Below are positions 9,018-18,766 of a stretch of DNA of 64,000 nucleotides, piece after piece (the first letter of the stretch is position 1; each line of letters begins with the position of its first letter). Below the pieces are notes generated by a model. The model ran no database searches and was not told where the DNA came from. It saw only the letters and a list, made by a program, of their open reading frames with translations. The stretch comes from Bog-473 sp963840435 (lineage in GTDB: Bacteria > Actinomycetota > Acidimicrobiia > Acidimicrobiales > RAAP-2). The stretch lies in the NCBI GenBank assembly GCA_963840435.1, contig CAWIYY010000003.1:1178001-1242000 (forward strand). Reading direction: 5' to 3'. The position numbers were made by a program, and so were the translations under genes.

Positions 9018-10313
9018 GTGTCTTCGCGCTTTGACGTCCTCGTTGTTGGTGGCGGTCCAGCTGGAAGTATCGCCGCGTCCGTCCTGGCACGGGGCGGGGC
9101 CTCAGTGGCATTGGTCGACAAGGCACAGTTTCCTCGTGACAAGGCCTGTGGGGATATCGTCGGTCCGCGGGGCCTCCAGGTGCTGGCCGACCTGGGCTCG
9201 CCGATGCCGGTGGCACGCGATGTCGGCGAGTTGATGGTTGTCGGCCCGACCGGTCAACGGGCCAAGCTGCCCTGCGGCGAAGGGCTTACCTATCCCGGAC
9301 ACGGCACTGCGGTCACGCGGACGGTCTTCGATTCGATGCTGCACGACATGGCCGTCGAGGCTGGGGCCATTCCGGTACACGGACGCGCGGCGGACCCCGT
9401 GGATGTAGAGGGACGGATTGACGGTTTCCGCCTCAGCACGGGATTAGATTTGCGTGCCGACTTCGTCATCGGGGCCGACGGTGCCACGAGCCGGGTGGCT
9501 GGGGCTGCCGGAATGGTCGACTCCAACAAGGTGCTCTGGGGCTTCGCGGTTCGGACGTACCTTCCGCAGGCGGTCGATCTCCCGGCCATCGTTCTTTGGG
9601 AGTCTTCCCCATGGCGAGGATTTCCAGGATACGGCTGGGTCTTTCCGGGACCTTGTGACAACGCCAATGTCGGCCTCGGCCTCGGAATGGCAGGAAATCG
9701 GAAGGCGGCGGCGAAGGTCCAACTTGCGCTCCCGCACTTCCTCGAGCACTTACGCGAGGTCGAACTCCTCACCGATGACTCGGCTACAGCTCACTCACGC
9801 CGCCTGGGCGGTTGGCTCAAGATGGGCATGGTCGGCACCATTCCTGCTGCCGGGCGCGTGCTTCTTGTCGGAGATGCCGCAGGCCTCGTGAATCCGCTAC
9901 AGGGTGAAGGAATCTCACAAGCGATGTGCAGCGGTCGTTCCGCCGCCGAAGCAGTCCTGGCCGAACCAGGGCGAGCCGCGGAGCAGTACCGCACTTGGCT
10001 CGCACGTGACCATCTCCCGTATCACCGGATCACCGCCGCCATGCAGGGATGGCTCGTTGAGCGTCCAGGAGCGGTCGCCGCGGTGGCCCGTGTACTGCTC
10101 GCGCTCGGGCAGATCGAGACCATATCGGGCGGTTGGTCGCTCTTCTGGAACGAATTGCTCGACGGGGCACCCCACGGTCGCCACCGTTCACTCGCCGCAG
10201 GTGCCACCGAGCTGGGCCAGGTTCTGACCAGTCGCACGTCGACGGCTCGCTGGTTCGAGTCCATCTTCGGGACAAATGAATGCCTCGCGCCTGACAGCAC
10301 CGTGTGTCCCTGA
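9018..10313 (+). CDS. geranylgeranyl reductase family flavoprotein (MenJ-like)
   Basis: The GTG at 9018 follows AAAGGGG; the upstream in-frame extension is not family-like. The 431-residue product has the N-terminal FAD dinucleotide motif (DVLVVGGGPAGS), the family motif DKACGDIVGPRG near residue 45, the second FAD motif GADGATSRVAG and the third GDAAGLVNPLQGEGISQAM. Members reduce prenyl double bonds of menaquinone side chains or archaeal-type lipids. Next to UbiE-like and UbiA-like genes, a menaquinone side-chain reductase role is the simplest reading. Confidence 0.85.
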   Translation: MSSRFDVLVVGGGPAGSIAASVLARGGASVALVDKAQFPRDKACGDIVGPRGLQVLADLGSPMPVARDVGELMVVGPTGQRAKLPCGEGLTYPGHGTAVTRTVFDSMLHDMAVEAGAIPVHGRAADPVDVEGRIDGFRLSTGLDLRADFVIGADGATSRVAGAAGMVDSNKVLWGFAVRTYLPQAVDLPAIVLWESSPWRGFPGYGWVFPGPCDNANVGLGLGMAGNRKAAAKVQLALPHFLEHLREVELLTDDSATAHSRRLGGWLKMGMVGTIPAAGRVLLVGDAAGLVNPLQGEGISQAMCSGRSAAEAVLAEPGRAAEQYRTWLARDHLPYHRITAAMQGWLVERPGAVAAVARVLLALGQIETISGGWSLFWNELLDGAPHGRHRSLAAGATELGQVLTSRTSTARWFESIFGTNECLAPDSTVCP

Positions 10314-10611
10314 GGAACCGATCCCTGGCCAAAAGCAGCACGTTGCCAACGGCGGGAGCAATAAGGAGGTCTCATGACGTTGGTTCTCGTTATTCCTGTC
10401 CTCCTCTCGAGGACCTCGGTCACGAGAGTTTGTCGAGTTCGGCAGCTGCCCAGACACATCTTGGGAAGTGGCTTCCTACGGAGCGAGTTGCTCGTTTTGA
10501 CATTCTCGACACGTGACCTCGATCCGTACTAGCCCCAAGTCGACGCCATCTTCATTGATCGACTCCCGGGGATCGCGAGCACTTCTAGCCGAGCTGTCGG
10601 CAACCATCGAT

Positions 10612-10959
10612 TCAGGGGCACAAAGAGGCGGACGCTGGTCCGTTCGTCTTGGCCATCCGAAAACGACCCCCCCGGGCTCGAACCGAGTTCACCAGCACCT
10701 CTACGGCGTCGGCACCTCCCTGGTCGACCACCTCGACTCGCGAGAGGTCGAGGACAACCGACGGCTCGCCCGCGATCAACTCGATGACACCGTCGATCGT
10801 GGCTCGTGTGGCGCTGGTGAGCGCTCCGACGAACGACGCAATGCAATTCTGCGCATCGTGTCGGAGATAGACCAGCAGCGAACCGATGGGTAACGGTTCC
10901 GACTGGGAGGCTCCGGGAGAAATTGGGCCTTCGTGTCGATCGGGGTTCGCGCCTGACAT
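10612..10959 (-). CDS. STAS domain protein (anti-sigma antagonist-like)
   Basis: The start is firm: AAGGAGATAAACC precedes the ATG at 10959. The 115-residue protein holds a STAS core (VVLDLSRVEVVDQGGADAVE, then RARGGRFRMA). The conserved DSSG of regulated antagonists is DQGG here, so the phosphorylatable serine is missing. The last residues leave the family pattern after FRMA. The neighbouring frame, open to 10529, carries LEVLAIPG, which resembles a STAS C-terminus, so a frameshift is possible. Confidence 0.7.
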   Translation of the reverse strand: MSGANPDRHEGPISPGASQSEPLPIGSLLVYLRHDAQNCIASFVGALTSATRATIDGVIELIAGEPSVVLDLSRVEVVDQGGADAVEVLVNSVRARGGRFRMAKTNGPASASLCP

Positions 10960-10977
10960 GGTTTATCTCCTTCCGAC

Positions 10978-12048
10978 CTACCGAGACGACCTCGAGAGTA
11001 TTGAACTACGTCGGGAGTCGCCGGGCTCGGGGACTCGACGTGAGAAGCCGTTACGTGACGGAAGCGATAGCGCTTTCAGTCCGTGACGCCTATGAGGCGA
11101 CACGTAGACCTGCGGCTCACGTCCGACGATTCCATCCGGGCCATCGACGGCGATAGGTCCGGAAATGGAAGGAAGGCTCTCGTCTCGAACCAGTGGGCTT
11201 CGACTCAACAGAACCACGCTGCTCACCAATACCGCCAACGCCACCAGCTCGCCAACGAGTGCAAGCGGCGCGAAATCGAGCCTCTCGCCGAAGAGCACGA
11301 CGCCGAGCACGCTGGCAACGAGGGGGTCGACGATAGTGAGGCCAGGCTGCGACGCTGCGAGCGATCCGGCCTGGAAAGCGTGGGAGGCCAAGAACATCGA
11401 GGCCGCACCCGAAAGAATCAGCACGTACGGGGACCAGTTCGTGAAGACGGCGGTAGGCCCCTGCGCGAGATGCGTACTCAGCTCCTTGATCACAGCCGCG
11501 ACGTAGCCGAATCCGGTGGCCGCTGCGATTCCGAAAAACGCTGCTTTGCGGCCTGAACTGGGGTGGATGCCGTGTATCTTTGGACCGTCGGCCATCAGAG
11601 CCAGCACCACGGCCACCGCCAGGACTGACAGACCGGCGAGCACCCACATTGAGCCTGATGCGTGATCGTGCCCTCCACTTGGCCGCGCCAACGTGAGAAA
11701 GGCACCGAGAGCAGCTGCCATGCCGACTGCTGCCAGCCAGTCGCCGGCGTGCACGCTCTGGTGGCTGCGAAGGGCGATGATCACAAAGACGATGACCAGC
11801 TCGGTTGCGATGATGGGTTGCACGAGGCTGAGACTTCCCATCCTCAGTGCTGCCACCTGAAAGACGAAACCAAGGATCATGCAACCGATTCCGACGAACC
11901 AAACCGGGCGTTGCATCAAGTAGCCGATGAGCCGCAAGCTGGGCCTGCTCCGTTTCGGCGCCGGCGCCGCCGCGCTGCGTTGGGCAAGTGAGGCCAAAGC
12001 CGTAAAGATGCTCGCCGCCAAGGCTAACGTCACGACCTCGAACCTCAT
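10978..12048 (-). CDS. EamA/DMT-family transporter
   Basis: The 356-residue protein has nine to ten hydrophobic helices in two similar halves, with the DMT motifs LVQPIIATELVIVFVI in the first half and TIVDPLVASVLGVVLFGERL in the second. A polar, Arg/Ser-rich tail of about 60 residues follows. Such proteins move small metabolites or drugs across the inner membrane. It ends 18 bases before the STAS gene start, so the two may be co-transcribed. Substrate unknown. Confidence 0.8.
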   Translation of the reverse strand: MRFEVVTLALAASIFTALASLAQRSAAAPAPKRSRPSLRLIGYLMQRPVWFVGIGCMILGFVFQVAALRMGSLSLVQPIIATELVIVFVIIALRSHQSVHAGDWLAAVGMAAALGAFLTLARPSGGHDHASGSMWVLAGLSVLAVAVVLALMADGPKIHGIHPSSGRKAAFFGIAAATGFGYVAAVIKELSTHLAQGPTAVFTNWSPYVLILSGAASMFLASHAFQAGSLAASQPGLTIVDPLVASVLGVVLFGERLDFAPLALVGELVALAVLVSSVVLLSRSPLVRDESLPSISGPIAVDGPDGIVGREPQVYVSPHRRHGLKALSLPSRNGFSRRVPEPGDSRRSSILSRSSR

Positions 12049-12599
12049 GACTGCGCTCGGCGAGGATCTCGGGGCAGCCAGCCTGGCGGATCACCTCCAG
12101 GGGAAGCCTTCCCAACAGCAATAGGCGCCACACTCTGAAGGAACGTTCTCTCCGGATGATCCATTCCCCATCCAGAGGGCGATGCCGTGCTCGGCGCAGG
12201 AACGCCAGGGAGGTCGTAGGGCGGACCAGGCCGCCCTTGGGGTGAACCGGGCGCGACTGCGCAGCGCCCTCTTCGACTACATCGAGATCTTCTTCTACAA
12301 CCGAGAACTGGCTCACGCCGGGCTCGGCCACCGCAGTCCGCCCGACTACGAAGCTGCTCTCGAGGTGTCCTGAATCCCAGACACCCGTGTCTACCGAAGC
12401 GGGTCAACTCCAGCCCCTCAAGGCGCCCCGTTTCGGCACTGGCCCAGAGGAGGCGTCCCAGGAGATATCGGACCCGTCGATTCCTACGACGATCAATGCG
12501 GTTGACCGGACTGCGAGAGCCAGCGTGCAACTGGTCCCGGTGCTGCGGGCTGGAGTCCATGCCGTCGTAGTGCCCATGATCTTCAGTGGGTCTCAGTCC
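12049..12599. other. intergenic stretch holding an IS3 fragment
   Basis: Apart from the transposase fragment listed separately, the remaining sequence shows only shadow-like frames. Confidence 0.4.
12245..12373 (+). pseudogene. C-terminal fragment of an IS3-family transposase
   Basis: About 42 codons match the end of IS3-type OrfB integrases: RARLRSALFDYIEIFFYNRE, then HAGLGHRSPPDYEAALEVS and a stop. The catalytic domain is absent upstream. This is a dead remnant of an insertion next to the transporter gene. Confidence 0.75.
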
Positions 12600-13070
12600 C
12601 TACCACGGAGGTGACACGCTTCGTCGGTCCTCCTCCAGTCTCTGGAGGTGCGTGAGCGCCGTGATTGACTTGGCTAATGCATCGGCTTCATCAACTGGCA
12701 AATCGCTGATGAGTTGCGCGAAGTTCTCAACGCCGGCTTCTCTCCGCCTTCGGATATAACCCATGCCTTCGGGGGTGAGAGTCACCAGGGCCACCCGTCG
12801 GTCGGAAGGATCGCTACGTCGCTCGACCAGGCCCGATCGTTCGAGCGCGGTGACGAGCGCGGTCATGGACGGTTGCGCCACGCCCTCACTTGCGGCCAGA
12901 TCCGTGATGCGGCGAGGCCCGGTTAGTTCAAGGGTTGCCAAGGTCGACAGCGAGGTCAGGCTCATGTCGCGGGGCTGACTTCTCACGGCTGTTGCCACAA
13001 GGCCGAAAAGAGCTCGGCCGATCGCTCGGGCCTCTGTCCTCTGGTTCGTTTGAGAAACTTTGCCGCTCAT
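12600..13070 (-). CDS. MarR-family transcription regulator (beside FUSC gene)
   Basis: The 156-residue protein has the winged-helix core of MarR regulators (ITDLAASEGVAQPSMTALVT, recognition helix, LVERRSDPSDRRVALVTLTPEG wing) between N- and C-terminal dimerisation helices. No ribosome binding site precedes the ATG; on its strand TATACT lies six bases before it, so a leaderless transcript is likely. The divergent neighbour is a FUSC-type exporter. The 199-base gap carries two TCTATATAG palindromes, so this regulator probably represses both itself and the exporter in response to a small aromatic or lipophilic ligand. Confidence 0.85.
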   Translation of the reverse strand: MSGKVSQTNQRTEARAIGRALFGLVATAVRSQPRDMSLTSLSTLATLELTGPRRITDLAASEGVAQPSMTALVTALERSGLVERRSDPSDRRVALVTLTPEGMGYIRRRREAGVENFAQLISDLPVDEADALAKSITALTHLQRLEEDRRSVSPPW

Positions 13071-13088
13071 AGTGTAAGTATATATCCA

Positions 13089-13098
13089 TCTATATAGT
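13089..13098. promoter_or_regulatory. probable MarR operator, copy 1
   Basis: TCTATATAGT, an almost perfect palindrome 19 bases upstream of marR, shares nine bases with the copy at 13231. It overlaps the AT-rich promoter region of marR. Confidence 0.55.
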
Positions 13099-13230
13099 AA
13101 TTTCTATGTATTCTGGAACTCGCTGCCACAGGCCACGCGTGGTCCGTTATGAGCAGCTCAAGCATGTGGGTTCCGCGAAGCCGCCGGACCGATCTGGAGT
13201 TTCCCGATCAGACCTTCGAGTATAGCCTTT

Positions 13231-13240
13231 TCTATATAGA
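13231..13240. promoter_or_regulatory. probable MarR operator, copy 2
   Basis: TCTATATAGA is a perfect ten-base palindrome 30 bases upstream of the exporter gene, where a bound repressor would block its promoter. Confidence 0.55.
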
Positions 13241-13269
13241 TTAGTCTATGTTAATGCTAGGATGGATCC

Positions 13270-15645
13270 ATGACTATTGCGAGCGTCGGGCGACCAAGGC
13301 CGACTCCGGCAGCCTCTACCGGTGCCCCAGGGCGCATCCCAAGCCGATGGGTCGATCTCCTCGTCAGCTCCGATCCTGGCCTCAACCGGCTCCGAGGGGC
13401 CGCCCAGAGCGTGTTGACCATCGCCGTCGCGCTTGGAGCCGAATGGGCGTTCGTGCGCCTGACCGGAGCACTACAGATCGAGAGCGGGCCTGGCGCTTCC
13501 CTAGCAACGGCATCCAAGGTGGCGGCAGCCAATCATGATCTCCTCGCCATCGCCATGCTGCTCGGCGCCATCGTCGGGCTAATCACCAGCGCGGGTGTCC
13601 AAGATCCCACGGCCAAGAGTCAGGCGATCACGTTCCTGATCCTCCCCATCCCAATCATCTCGGCCTTGGCCCTCGGGATCGCGATCGGCGCGGACCGGGT
13701 TGCCGCCCTGGTAGTCATTGCGCTGGTTCTCGCGTTGGGTACCTACTTGCGGCGTTTCGGCCCCCGAGGCTTTCTGGCTGGGCAACTTCTGTTCATCGGC
13801 TACTTCGTTGGGTTTTCCTTGCACGACGCAGTCACGATCGGTGACCTGGGTTGGCTCGCGGCCGAAGTTGGCGTAGGTCTCGGAATTGTGGCGGTCGTGC
13901 GCTTCGCCCTCTTCTACCCCCACCCGGCCAGAACCCTTGAGCGTACCCTGCGTTCCTTCGATGCCCGAGCGCGCAACGTCACCTCACTCGCACTCGAGCT
14001 GTTCGACGCCGTCCGACCCGACAACGAACGCCGTGTCCGACGGATGCATCGCCAGCTGATTCGTCTCAATGAGGCTGCCCTGATGATCGACGCTCAGCTC
14101 GGCGACCCAGGCGCGATGCCGAGCGGCTCTTCTGGTGAACTCCTTCACCAGCGACTGTTCGACATCGAGCTCGCCCTCACCAACATCGCACGCTTCGTCG
14201 CGACGATGGAGCGTCTGGACCTCCCAGCCGGGCAGCGCTCCGAAGTTCATCTGGCTCTGGTCGACCTAACCAGCGGCAACAAGAAAGGGGCGAAAGCACA
14301 CGCCGAAACTCTGATCGGCCTGCTGGACGCGGCTGGACGTCCGCCGGCCGGCGAGGACCACGCCGCCGTCGTCGTTGCCCACCGATTCGCCGGTTCGGTC
14401 ATGGATCTGTGCGACGCCATGACCGAGTGGACGGCACTCGGAACGATCGACAACGAGAAGAACACCTTTCAATCCCCTGTTGTGCTCCTCGGAGGGTGGC
14501 TGCCCGGCTCTGCCCACGTCAGCAGCACCGCGTCACTCGAGGGCGGTTCACGGTGGGGGGAGGGTTCCGGTCTGGCGCGCTACACCCGCAACGCTGTCCA
14601 AATCGGTATCGCCGCCGGCGTGGCCATCGTCTTGGGGGACCTGATCTCTCCGCAACGCTTCTACTGGGCGGTTCTGGCCGCGTTCATCACATTCATGGGA
14701 GCGCACAACGCCGGTGAACAGATCCGCAAGGCCGTCTTCCGTGTGGCAGGGACGGTGATCGGTATTGGCGTCGGCTCCCTGCTTGTAAGCGCCGTCGGTC
14801 ACCACACCTCCTGGTCGATCGCGATCATCCTCGTCTCACTCTTCCTGGGTCTGTACCTCTTTCGGATCAGCTACGCGTTCCTCGCCATCGCAATCACCGT
14901 CACCGTCTCCCAGCTTTATCAGCAGCTGGGGGAATTCACGAACTCACTGCTGGTGGTCCGCCTCGAAGAGACGGCTCTTGGCGCGGCCGTTGCCATCGTC
15001 GTGGTCATGCTGGTGCTCCCACTGCACACCCGCCAGGTCTTGCGCGTTGCCGTGCGCGAGCACGTCGAGGCCGTTGGGCAGCTGACCGACGATGCCATGG
15101 CCCGCCTAGTGGGCCGGCAGGATGGGGTCGATTCGACGTTGCGATCTGACGCCCGGGCGGTCGACGCGGCCTACCAGGCCGTGGTCGCGACCGCTCAACC
15201 GGTAGGCCGCACGGTCTGGGGCGGCACCGACGGAGACATCGTGCGGGCTCTGCGCCTCACAGCGGCCTCTCGCAACTACGGCCGCAACCTCGTCGTCGAC
15301 ACCGGGAGGTTGCCACCACCCGGTGTCTCAACTCACATCGACGTAGCAAGGGCCAGCGCGACTCTTCATGACTCTATCGAAGTAGTCGCCCGATCACTCA
15401 CAGGGCCTCGGGACGGGACCTATACCCGATCCTCGTCGCTCTTCGATCAGGCCGGGCAGGCTCTCGGTGCGTGTCCGCACAGGTTCGCTTCCATCGAATT
15501 CGCCCTTCGTGACCTCAAGCTCCTCGACGGAACGATGGCCCACATGGCCTCGCTCATGGGTCTCGAAATCGCGGACTACGACACCGAAATGAGCTCACGT
15601 GTGGAGATGGAAGGCGACCAGTGTCGTCCATCTCGTGCAGGGTGA
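13270..15645 (+). CDS. FUSC-family membrane protein (aromatic acid exporter-like)
   Basis: The 791-residue protein starts behind AGGATGG. Layout: a first group of helices (about 45-230), a soluble helical segment (about 235-420), a second group (about 430-580) with the FUSC pattern YTRNAVQIGIAAGVAIVLGD and ISPQRFYWAVLAAFITFMGA, and a soluble C-terminus. This two-half arrangement is that of YccC/AaeB-like exporters and fusaric acid resistance proteins, which expel weak aromatic acids. A MarR gene lies divergent and shares operators. Substrate unknown. Confidence 0.85.
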   Translation: MTIASVGRPRPTPAASTGAPGRIPSRWVDLLVSSDPGLNRLRGAAQSVLTIAVALGAEWAFVRLTGALQIESGPGASLATASKVAAANHDLLAIAMLLGAIVGLITSAGVQDPTAKSQAITFLILPIPIISALALGIAIGADRVAALVVIALVLALGTYLRRFGPRGFLAGQLLFIGYFVGFSLHDAVTIGDLGWLAAEVGVGLGIVAVVRFALFYPHPARTLERTLRSFDARARNVTSLALELFDAVRPDNERRVRRMHRQLIRLNEAALMIDAQLGDPGAMPSGSSGELLHQRLFDIELALTNIARFVATMERLDLPAGQRSEVHLALVDLTSGNKKGAKAHAETLIGLLDAAGRPPAGEDHAAVVVAHRFAGSVMDLCDAMTEWTALGTIDNEKNTFQSPVVLLGGWLPGSAHVSSTASLEGGSRWGEGSGLARYTRNAVQIGIAAGVAIVLGDLISPQRFYWAVLAAFITFMGAHNAGEQIRKAVFRVAGTVIGIGVGSLLVSAVGHHTSWSIAIILVSLFLGLYLFRISYAFLAIAITVTVSQLYQQLGEFTNSLLVVRLEETALGAAVAIVVVMLVLPLHTRQVLRVAVREHVEAVGQLTDDAMARLVGRQDGVDSTLRSDARAVDAAYQAVVATAQPVGRTVWGGTDGDIVRALRLTAASRNYGRNLVVDTGRLPPPGVSTHIDVARASATLHDSIEVVARSLTGPRDGTYTRSSSLFDQAGQALGACPHRFASIEFALRDLKLLDGTMAHMASLMGLEIADYDTEMSSRVEMEGDQCRPSRAG

Positions 15646-15822
15646 CGGATGCGAACCAGAGCACGTGGCCCTACGACGCGAACTCGAGAACCGGTGACGA
15701 CTAGCCGGACGTCAACGTCGTGGAACACAGGACCTACTCAGGCCCAGCGACCGTACGTCATGAACATCACGGTCGATGTTGTGAACACCACGTTCTTGTG
15801 GTCATCTCTGGTTTCGCGGGTC

Positions 15823-17628
15823 CTAGCGGCGACTGCGCATCACCGAGGGGCCCTCCTCGGCCATGGAGAGGTTCGCCGCGGTGTTGATCAGGGCTACGTG
15901 TGAGAAGGCCTGTGGGAAGTTCCCGAGGAGCCGATCGCCCTCTGGGTCGTACTCCTCGGAGAGCAGACCGACGTCGTTGCAGAGTGCACAGAGTCGTTCG
16001 AACATCTCCCTTGCCTCGTCGTGGCGTCCGAGCAGCACGAGGTTGTCGGCGAGCCAGAAGCTCGTCATCAAGAAGGCACCCTCAGTTCCTTTCAGTCCGT
16101 CGACGTCCTCGACGGTGTCGGTCTGGTACCGGCGGACGAAACCGTGGGTAACAAGCCCCTTTTGAATCGCCTCGACCGTGCCCACCAGACGCGGATCATC
16201 GGGCGGCAGGAATCCCACAGGTGCGAGCATGAGCAAACTCGCGTCGAGCAGCTTCGAGCCGTAGTACTGGGTGAACGAGTTGAGCTCAGGATCGAAGCTC
16301 TTCTCGCAGACCTCCGCGTGGATTTCGTCACGCACTTGCTGCCAGTGGCCCATCGGTTCCTTCGGCAAGATACCGTCCTCCGCCAGCGTGACGGCTCGGT
16401 CGAAGGCTACCCAGGCCATAACTTTCGAATGGGTGAAGTGCCGCCGCGGGCCGCGAACCTCCCAAATCCCGTTGTCTGGTTCGCGCCAGACCGTCTCAAG
16501 GTGAGCGAGGATTGCCATGACCTGACCCGGCGACACGTTGGACTCTTTGGGGATTGAGCTGTGCCAGTACGTGACAGCAGAGTCCAGCACCTCGCCGTAG
16601 ACGTCGAGCTGGAGCTGGAGCACGGCCTGGTTGCCGATGCGCACAGGCGTTGATCCCTCGTAGCCCGAGAGGTGAGGAAGCTCGAACTCTGGGAGCATCC
16701 GTTCCCCGTTGACTCCGTACATGATCTGCATCTCTCCGGGCGTCCCCGCCACGGCGCGGCGGAGCCAGCCCACCCAGGCCGCCGCTTCGTCGGTGTACCC
16801 CGAGATCAACAGAGCGTGCAGGGTGAAGGTCGAGTCCCGGAGCCAGGTATAGCGGTAGTCCCAGTTTCGGTCGCCCCCGATGGTCTCGGGCAGCGAGGTC
16901 GTCGCCGCTGCGCAAACCGCGCCGCTGGGCTCGTAAGTGAGGGCCTTCAAGGTGATGAGCGAGCGCACGACCAGGTCGCGCGAGCCGCCCTTGTAGGTGC
17001 AGCGTCCGACCCAGTTTCGCCAGTAGTGCCGCGTATGGTTGCGGGCGGCGAGGCTGTCAAGGGGAAGTGGAGCGTGAATCTCCGAGGGGAACCAGGAGAG
17101 AGAGAAGGAGCGCCGCGTGTCGCCCGAGACGGAGAAGGAGGCAACCGTGGTGTTGTCCTTGCCAACGAGACTGACGGGGCTGTGCAGGCGGAGGCCGTCA
17201 CGGCCGGCGACGAGGACGAGGCCATCACCGGTAGCGGTAGCCCAGGGCGTGATTGCGCCGTATTCGAAACGCACGATCAGCTCCATCTGCATCTCGACGG
17301 ATCCACCTCGACTCTCGACAATGCGGTGGATCATCGAGTGACCGTCGTACGGGGGCATGAAGTCGCTCACCGACACCGAGCCTGTCGACGTCTCGAAGAT
17401 CGTCTCGAGAATCAAAGTCTCGGGTTCGTAGTGGCGGGTGACCTTGGTCACCTCACCCTTCGGAGCGATCAACCACCGTCCGTTCCCCACATCGCCGAGC
17501 AACGCCGCCAATGCGGCGGATGAATCGATTCGCGGCGCGCACCACCAGTCGATGGATCCGGTGAGGTCGACGAGGGCGACGGTTTTCGTGTCGCCGATGA
17601 CGGCGTAGTCCTCGATCTTTGAAGGCAT
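15823..17628 (-). CDS. glycoside hydrolase family 15 protein (glucoamylase/trehalase-like)
   Basis: The ATG at 17628 follows GAGGAGG. The 601-residue protein has an N-terminal beta-sandwich domain (SIDWWCAPRIDSSAALAALL and on, to about 220) and an (alpha/alpha)6 barrel starting at IGGDRNWDYRYTWLRDSTFT. Candidate catalytic acids are Glu in DNGIWEVRG and Glu in LLSEEYDP, the usual GH15 positions. No signal peptide, so it acts in the cytosol on alpha-glucosides; bacterial and mycobacterial relatives include trehalases and glucoamylases, and I cannot decide between them. Confidence 0.9.
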   Translation of the reverse strand: MPSKIEDYAVIGDTKTVALVDLTGSIDWWCAPRIDSSAALAALLGDVGNGRWLIAPKGEVTKVTRHYEPETLILETIFETSTGSVSVSDFMPPYDGHSMIHRIVESRGGSVEMQMELIVRFEYGAITPWATATGDGLVLVAGRDGLRLHSPVSLVGKDNTTVASFSVSGDTRRSFSLSWFPSEIHAPLPLDSLAARNHTRHYWRNWVGRCTYKGGSRDLVVRSLITLKALTYEPSGAVCAAATTSLPETIGGDRNWDYRYTWLRDSTFTLHALLISGYTDEAAAWVGWLRRAVAGTPGEMQIMYGVNGERMLPEFELPHLSGYEGSTPVRIGNQAVLQLQLDVYGEVLDSAVTYWHSSIPKESNVSPGQVMAILAHLETVWREPDNGIWEVRGPRRHFTHSKVMAWVAFDRAVTLAEDGILPKEPMGHWQQVRDEIHAEVCEKSFDPELNSFTQYYGSKLLDASLLMLAPVGFLPPDDPRLVGTVEAIQKGLVTHGFVRRYQTDTVEDVDGLKGTEGAFLMTSFWLADNLVLLGRHDEAREMFERLCALCNDVGLLSEEYDPEGDRLLGNFPQAFSHVALINTAANLSMAEEGPSVMRSRR

Positions 17629-17899
17629 CGTTGTCTCCTCCTCTGGTCTCGGCAGGAAAGTGTTGGAACCGCCGGACGGAGCCCGGTCGGATCGCTGATG
17701 TACCGGAATACTCGGGTCGTGAATAACGTCACGCTTATCGCCGAAACGTCCGACCCGACAAAGGTCTCGATCGGGTTGCTCTCACGACAACCTCTCGGGC
17801 CGTCGCATTCTCGGTGTAGAACCGGTCGGAAGGAGCCTCCAGCCCTGGTGCCGAGGACCGAGTCGTGGATGGGACACCTAACCGGAGTCGCTTTCCAGG

Positions 17900-18766
17900 T
17901 CAGGTCGGCTTTGATGGCCTGGTCAGGATGAATCGCTCGACGGCGTTGGCAAAGCCCTCATCCTGATTTGTCGTCGTGACCACGCGGGCAGCCCGCTGTA
18001 CGTCCTTCGAGGCGTTCCCCATGGCGATGCTGAGGCCGGAGTTGGCGAACATCAGGACATCATTTGGCATGTCGCCGATGGTGGCGATGGCAGAAAAAGG
18101 GATTCCGAAGCGAGTCGACAGGTACTTCACGACACCACCTTTGTTGGCGTCAGGGTGGGTGACGTCGAGATAGTACGGCTGCGACTGAGCCGCGGTGACG
18201 TGGTCACCGAACTGTTCACGCGCCGCCTCAGTCGCTGTGTCCATGGCGTCGTGGTCGTCGCTCACACCGACGATCTTCACCACTTTGTCGGTGATGTCCT
18301 CGTAACTCTTCGTGACGGTCGGCTGGAATCCGACGGTCATTGCCTCCCGGTCGACGTGGGGGCCGCGGGGATCCTGCACGTACCACTCGGCGCCCCGGTA
18401 GAGCCAGGCCACCAAGCCGTTCGACTCGAGGAGGCTCAAGATGGGCTGCACAAGGGGCTGGGGGATCAACTTCTCCTCTATGACCGTCATGTCCGGCTCG
18501 ACGATAAGTCCGCCATTGAAGGCCGCGATGGGTGTCGAGAGTCCAAGCGGTCCCACCAGCATCGACATTCCGCGCGGCGGACGACCACTGGTAATCGCGA
18601 ACAGCACCCCAGCCGCGGTCAGCGCGTGTACCGCTTCGACCGCTCTCGGCGTGAGCACCTTTTCGTTGGTCACCAAGGTGCCGTCGACATCGGCCAGGAG
18701 GAGCCTGATGGCGCCCTCGGTCACGACGGGGGTCCAGAATTTCGGGGTGGGATCCAATGCCGCCAC
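17900..18766 (-). CDS. HAD-superfamily (Cof-type) phosphatase
   Basis: The protein shows all four HAD motifs: LLADVDGTLVTNE (nucleophile Asp), ITSGRPPRG, the Lys in DANKGGVVKYL, and IATIGDMPNDVLMF. The C2-type cap lies between motifs II and III, as in Cof/sugar-phosphate phosphatases. The frame is open further upstream, but those residues are not family-like; I chose the GTG at 18766 (288 aa), though no ribosome binding site confirms it. It probably hydrolyses a sugar or nucleotide phosphate in the cytosol. Confidence 0.8.
   Translation of the reverse strand: MAALDPTPKFWTPVVTEGAIRLLLADVDGTLVTNEKVLTPRAVEAVHALTAAGVLFAITSGRPPRGMSMLVGPLGLSTPIAAFNGGLIVEPDMTVIEEKLIPQPLVQPILSLLESNGLVAWLYRGAEWYVQDPRGPHVDREAMTVGFQPTVTKSYEDITDKVVKIVGVSDDHDAMDTATEAAREQFGDHVTAAQSQPYYLDVTHPDANKGGVVKYLSTRFGIPFSAIATIGDMPNDVLMFANSGLSIAMGNASKDVQRAARVVTTTNQDEGFANAVERFILTRPSKPT

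Noticed and set aside
15649..15903. Open frame after the FUSC gene
   Set aside because: Arg/Thr-rich shadow-like composition, no ribosome binding site, and it overlaps the GH15 gene end.
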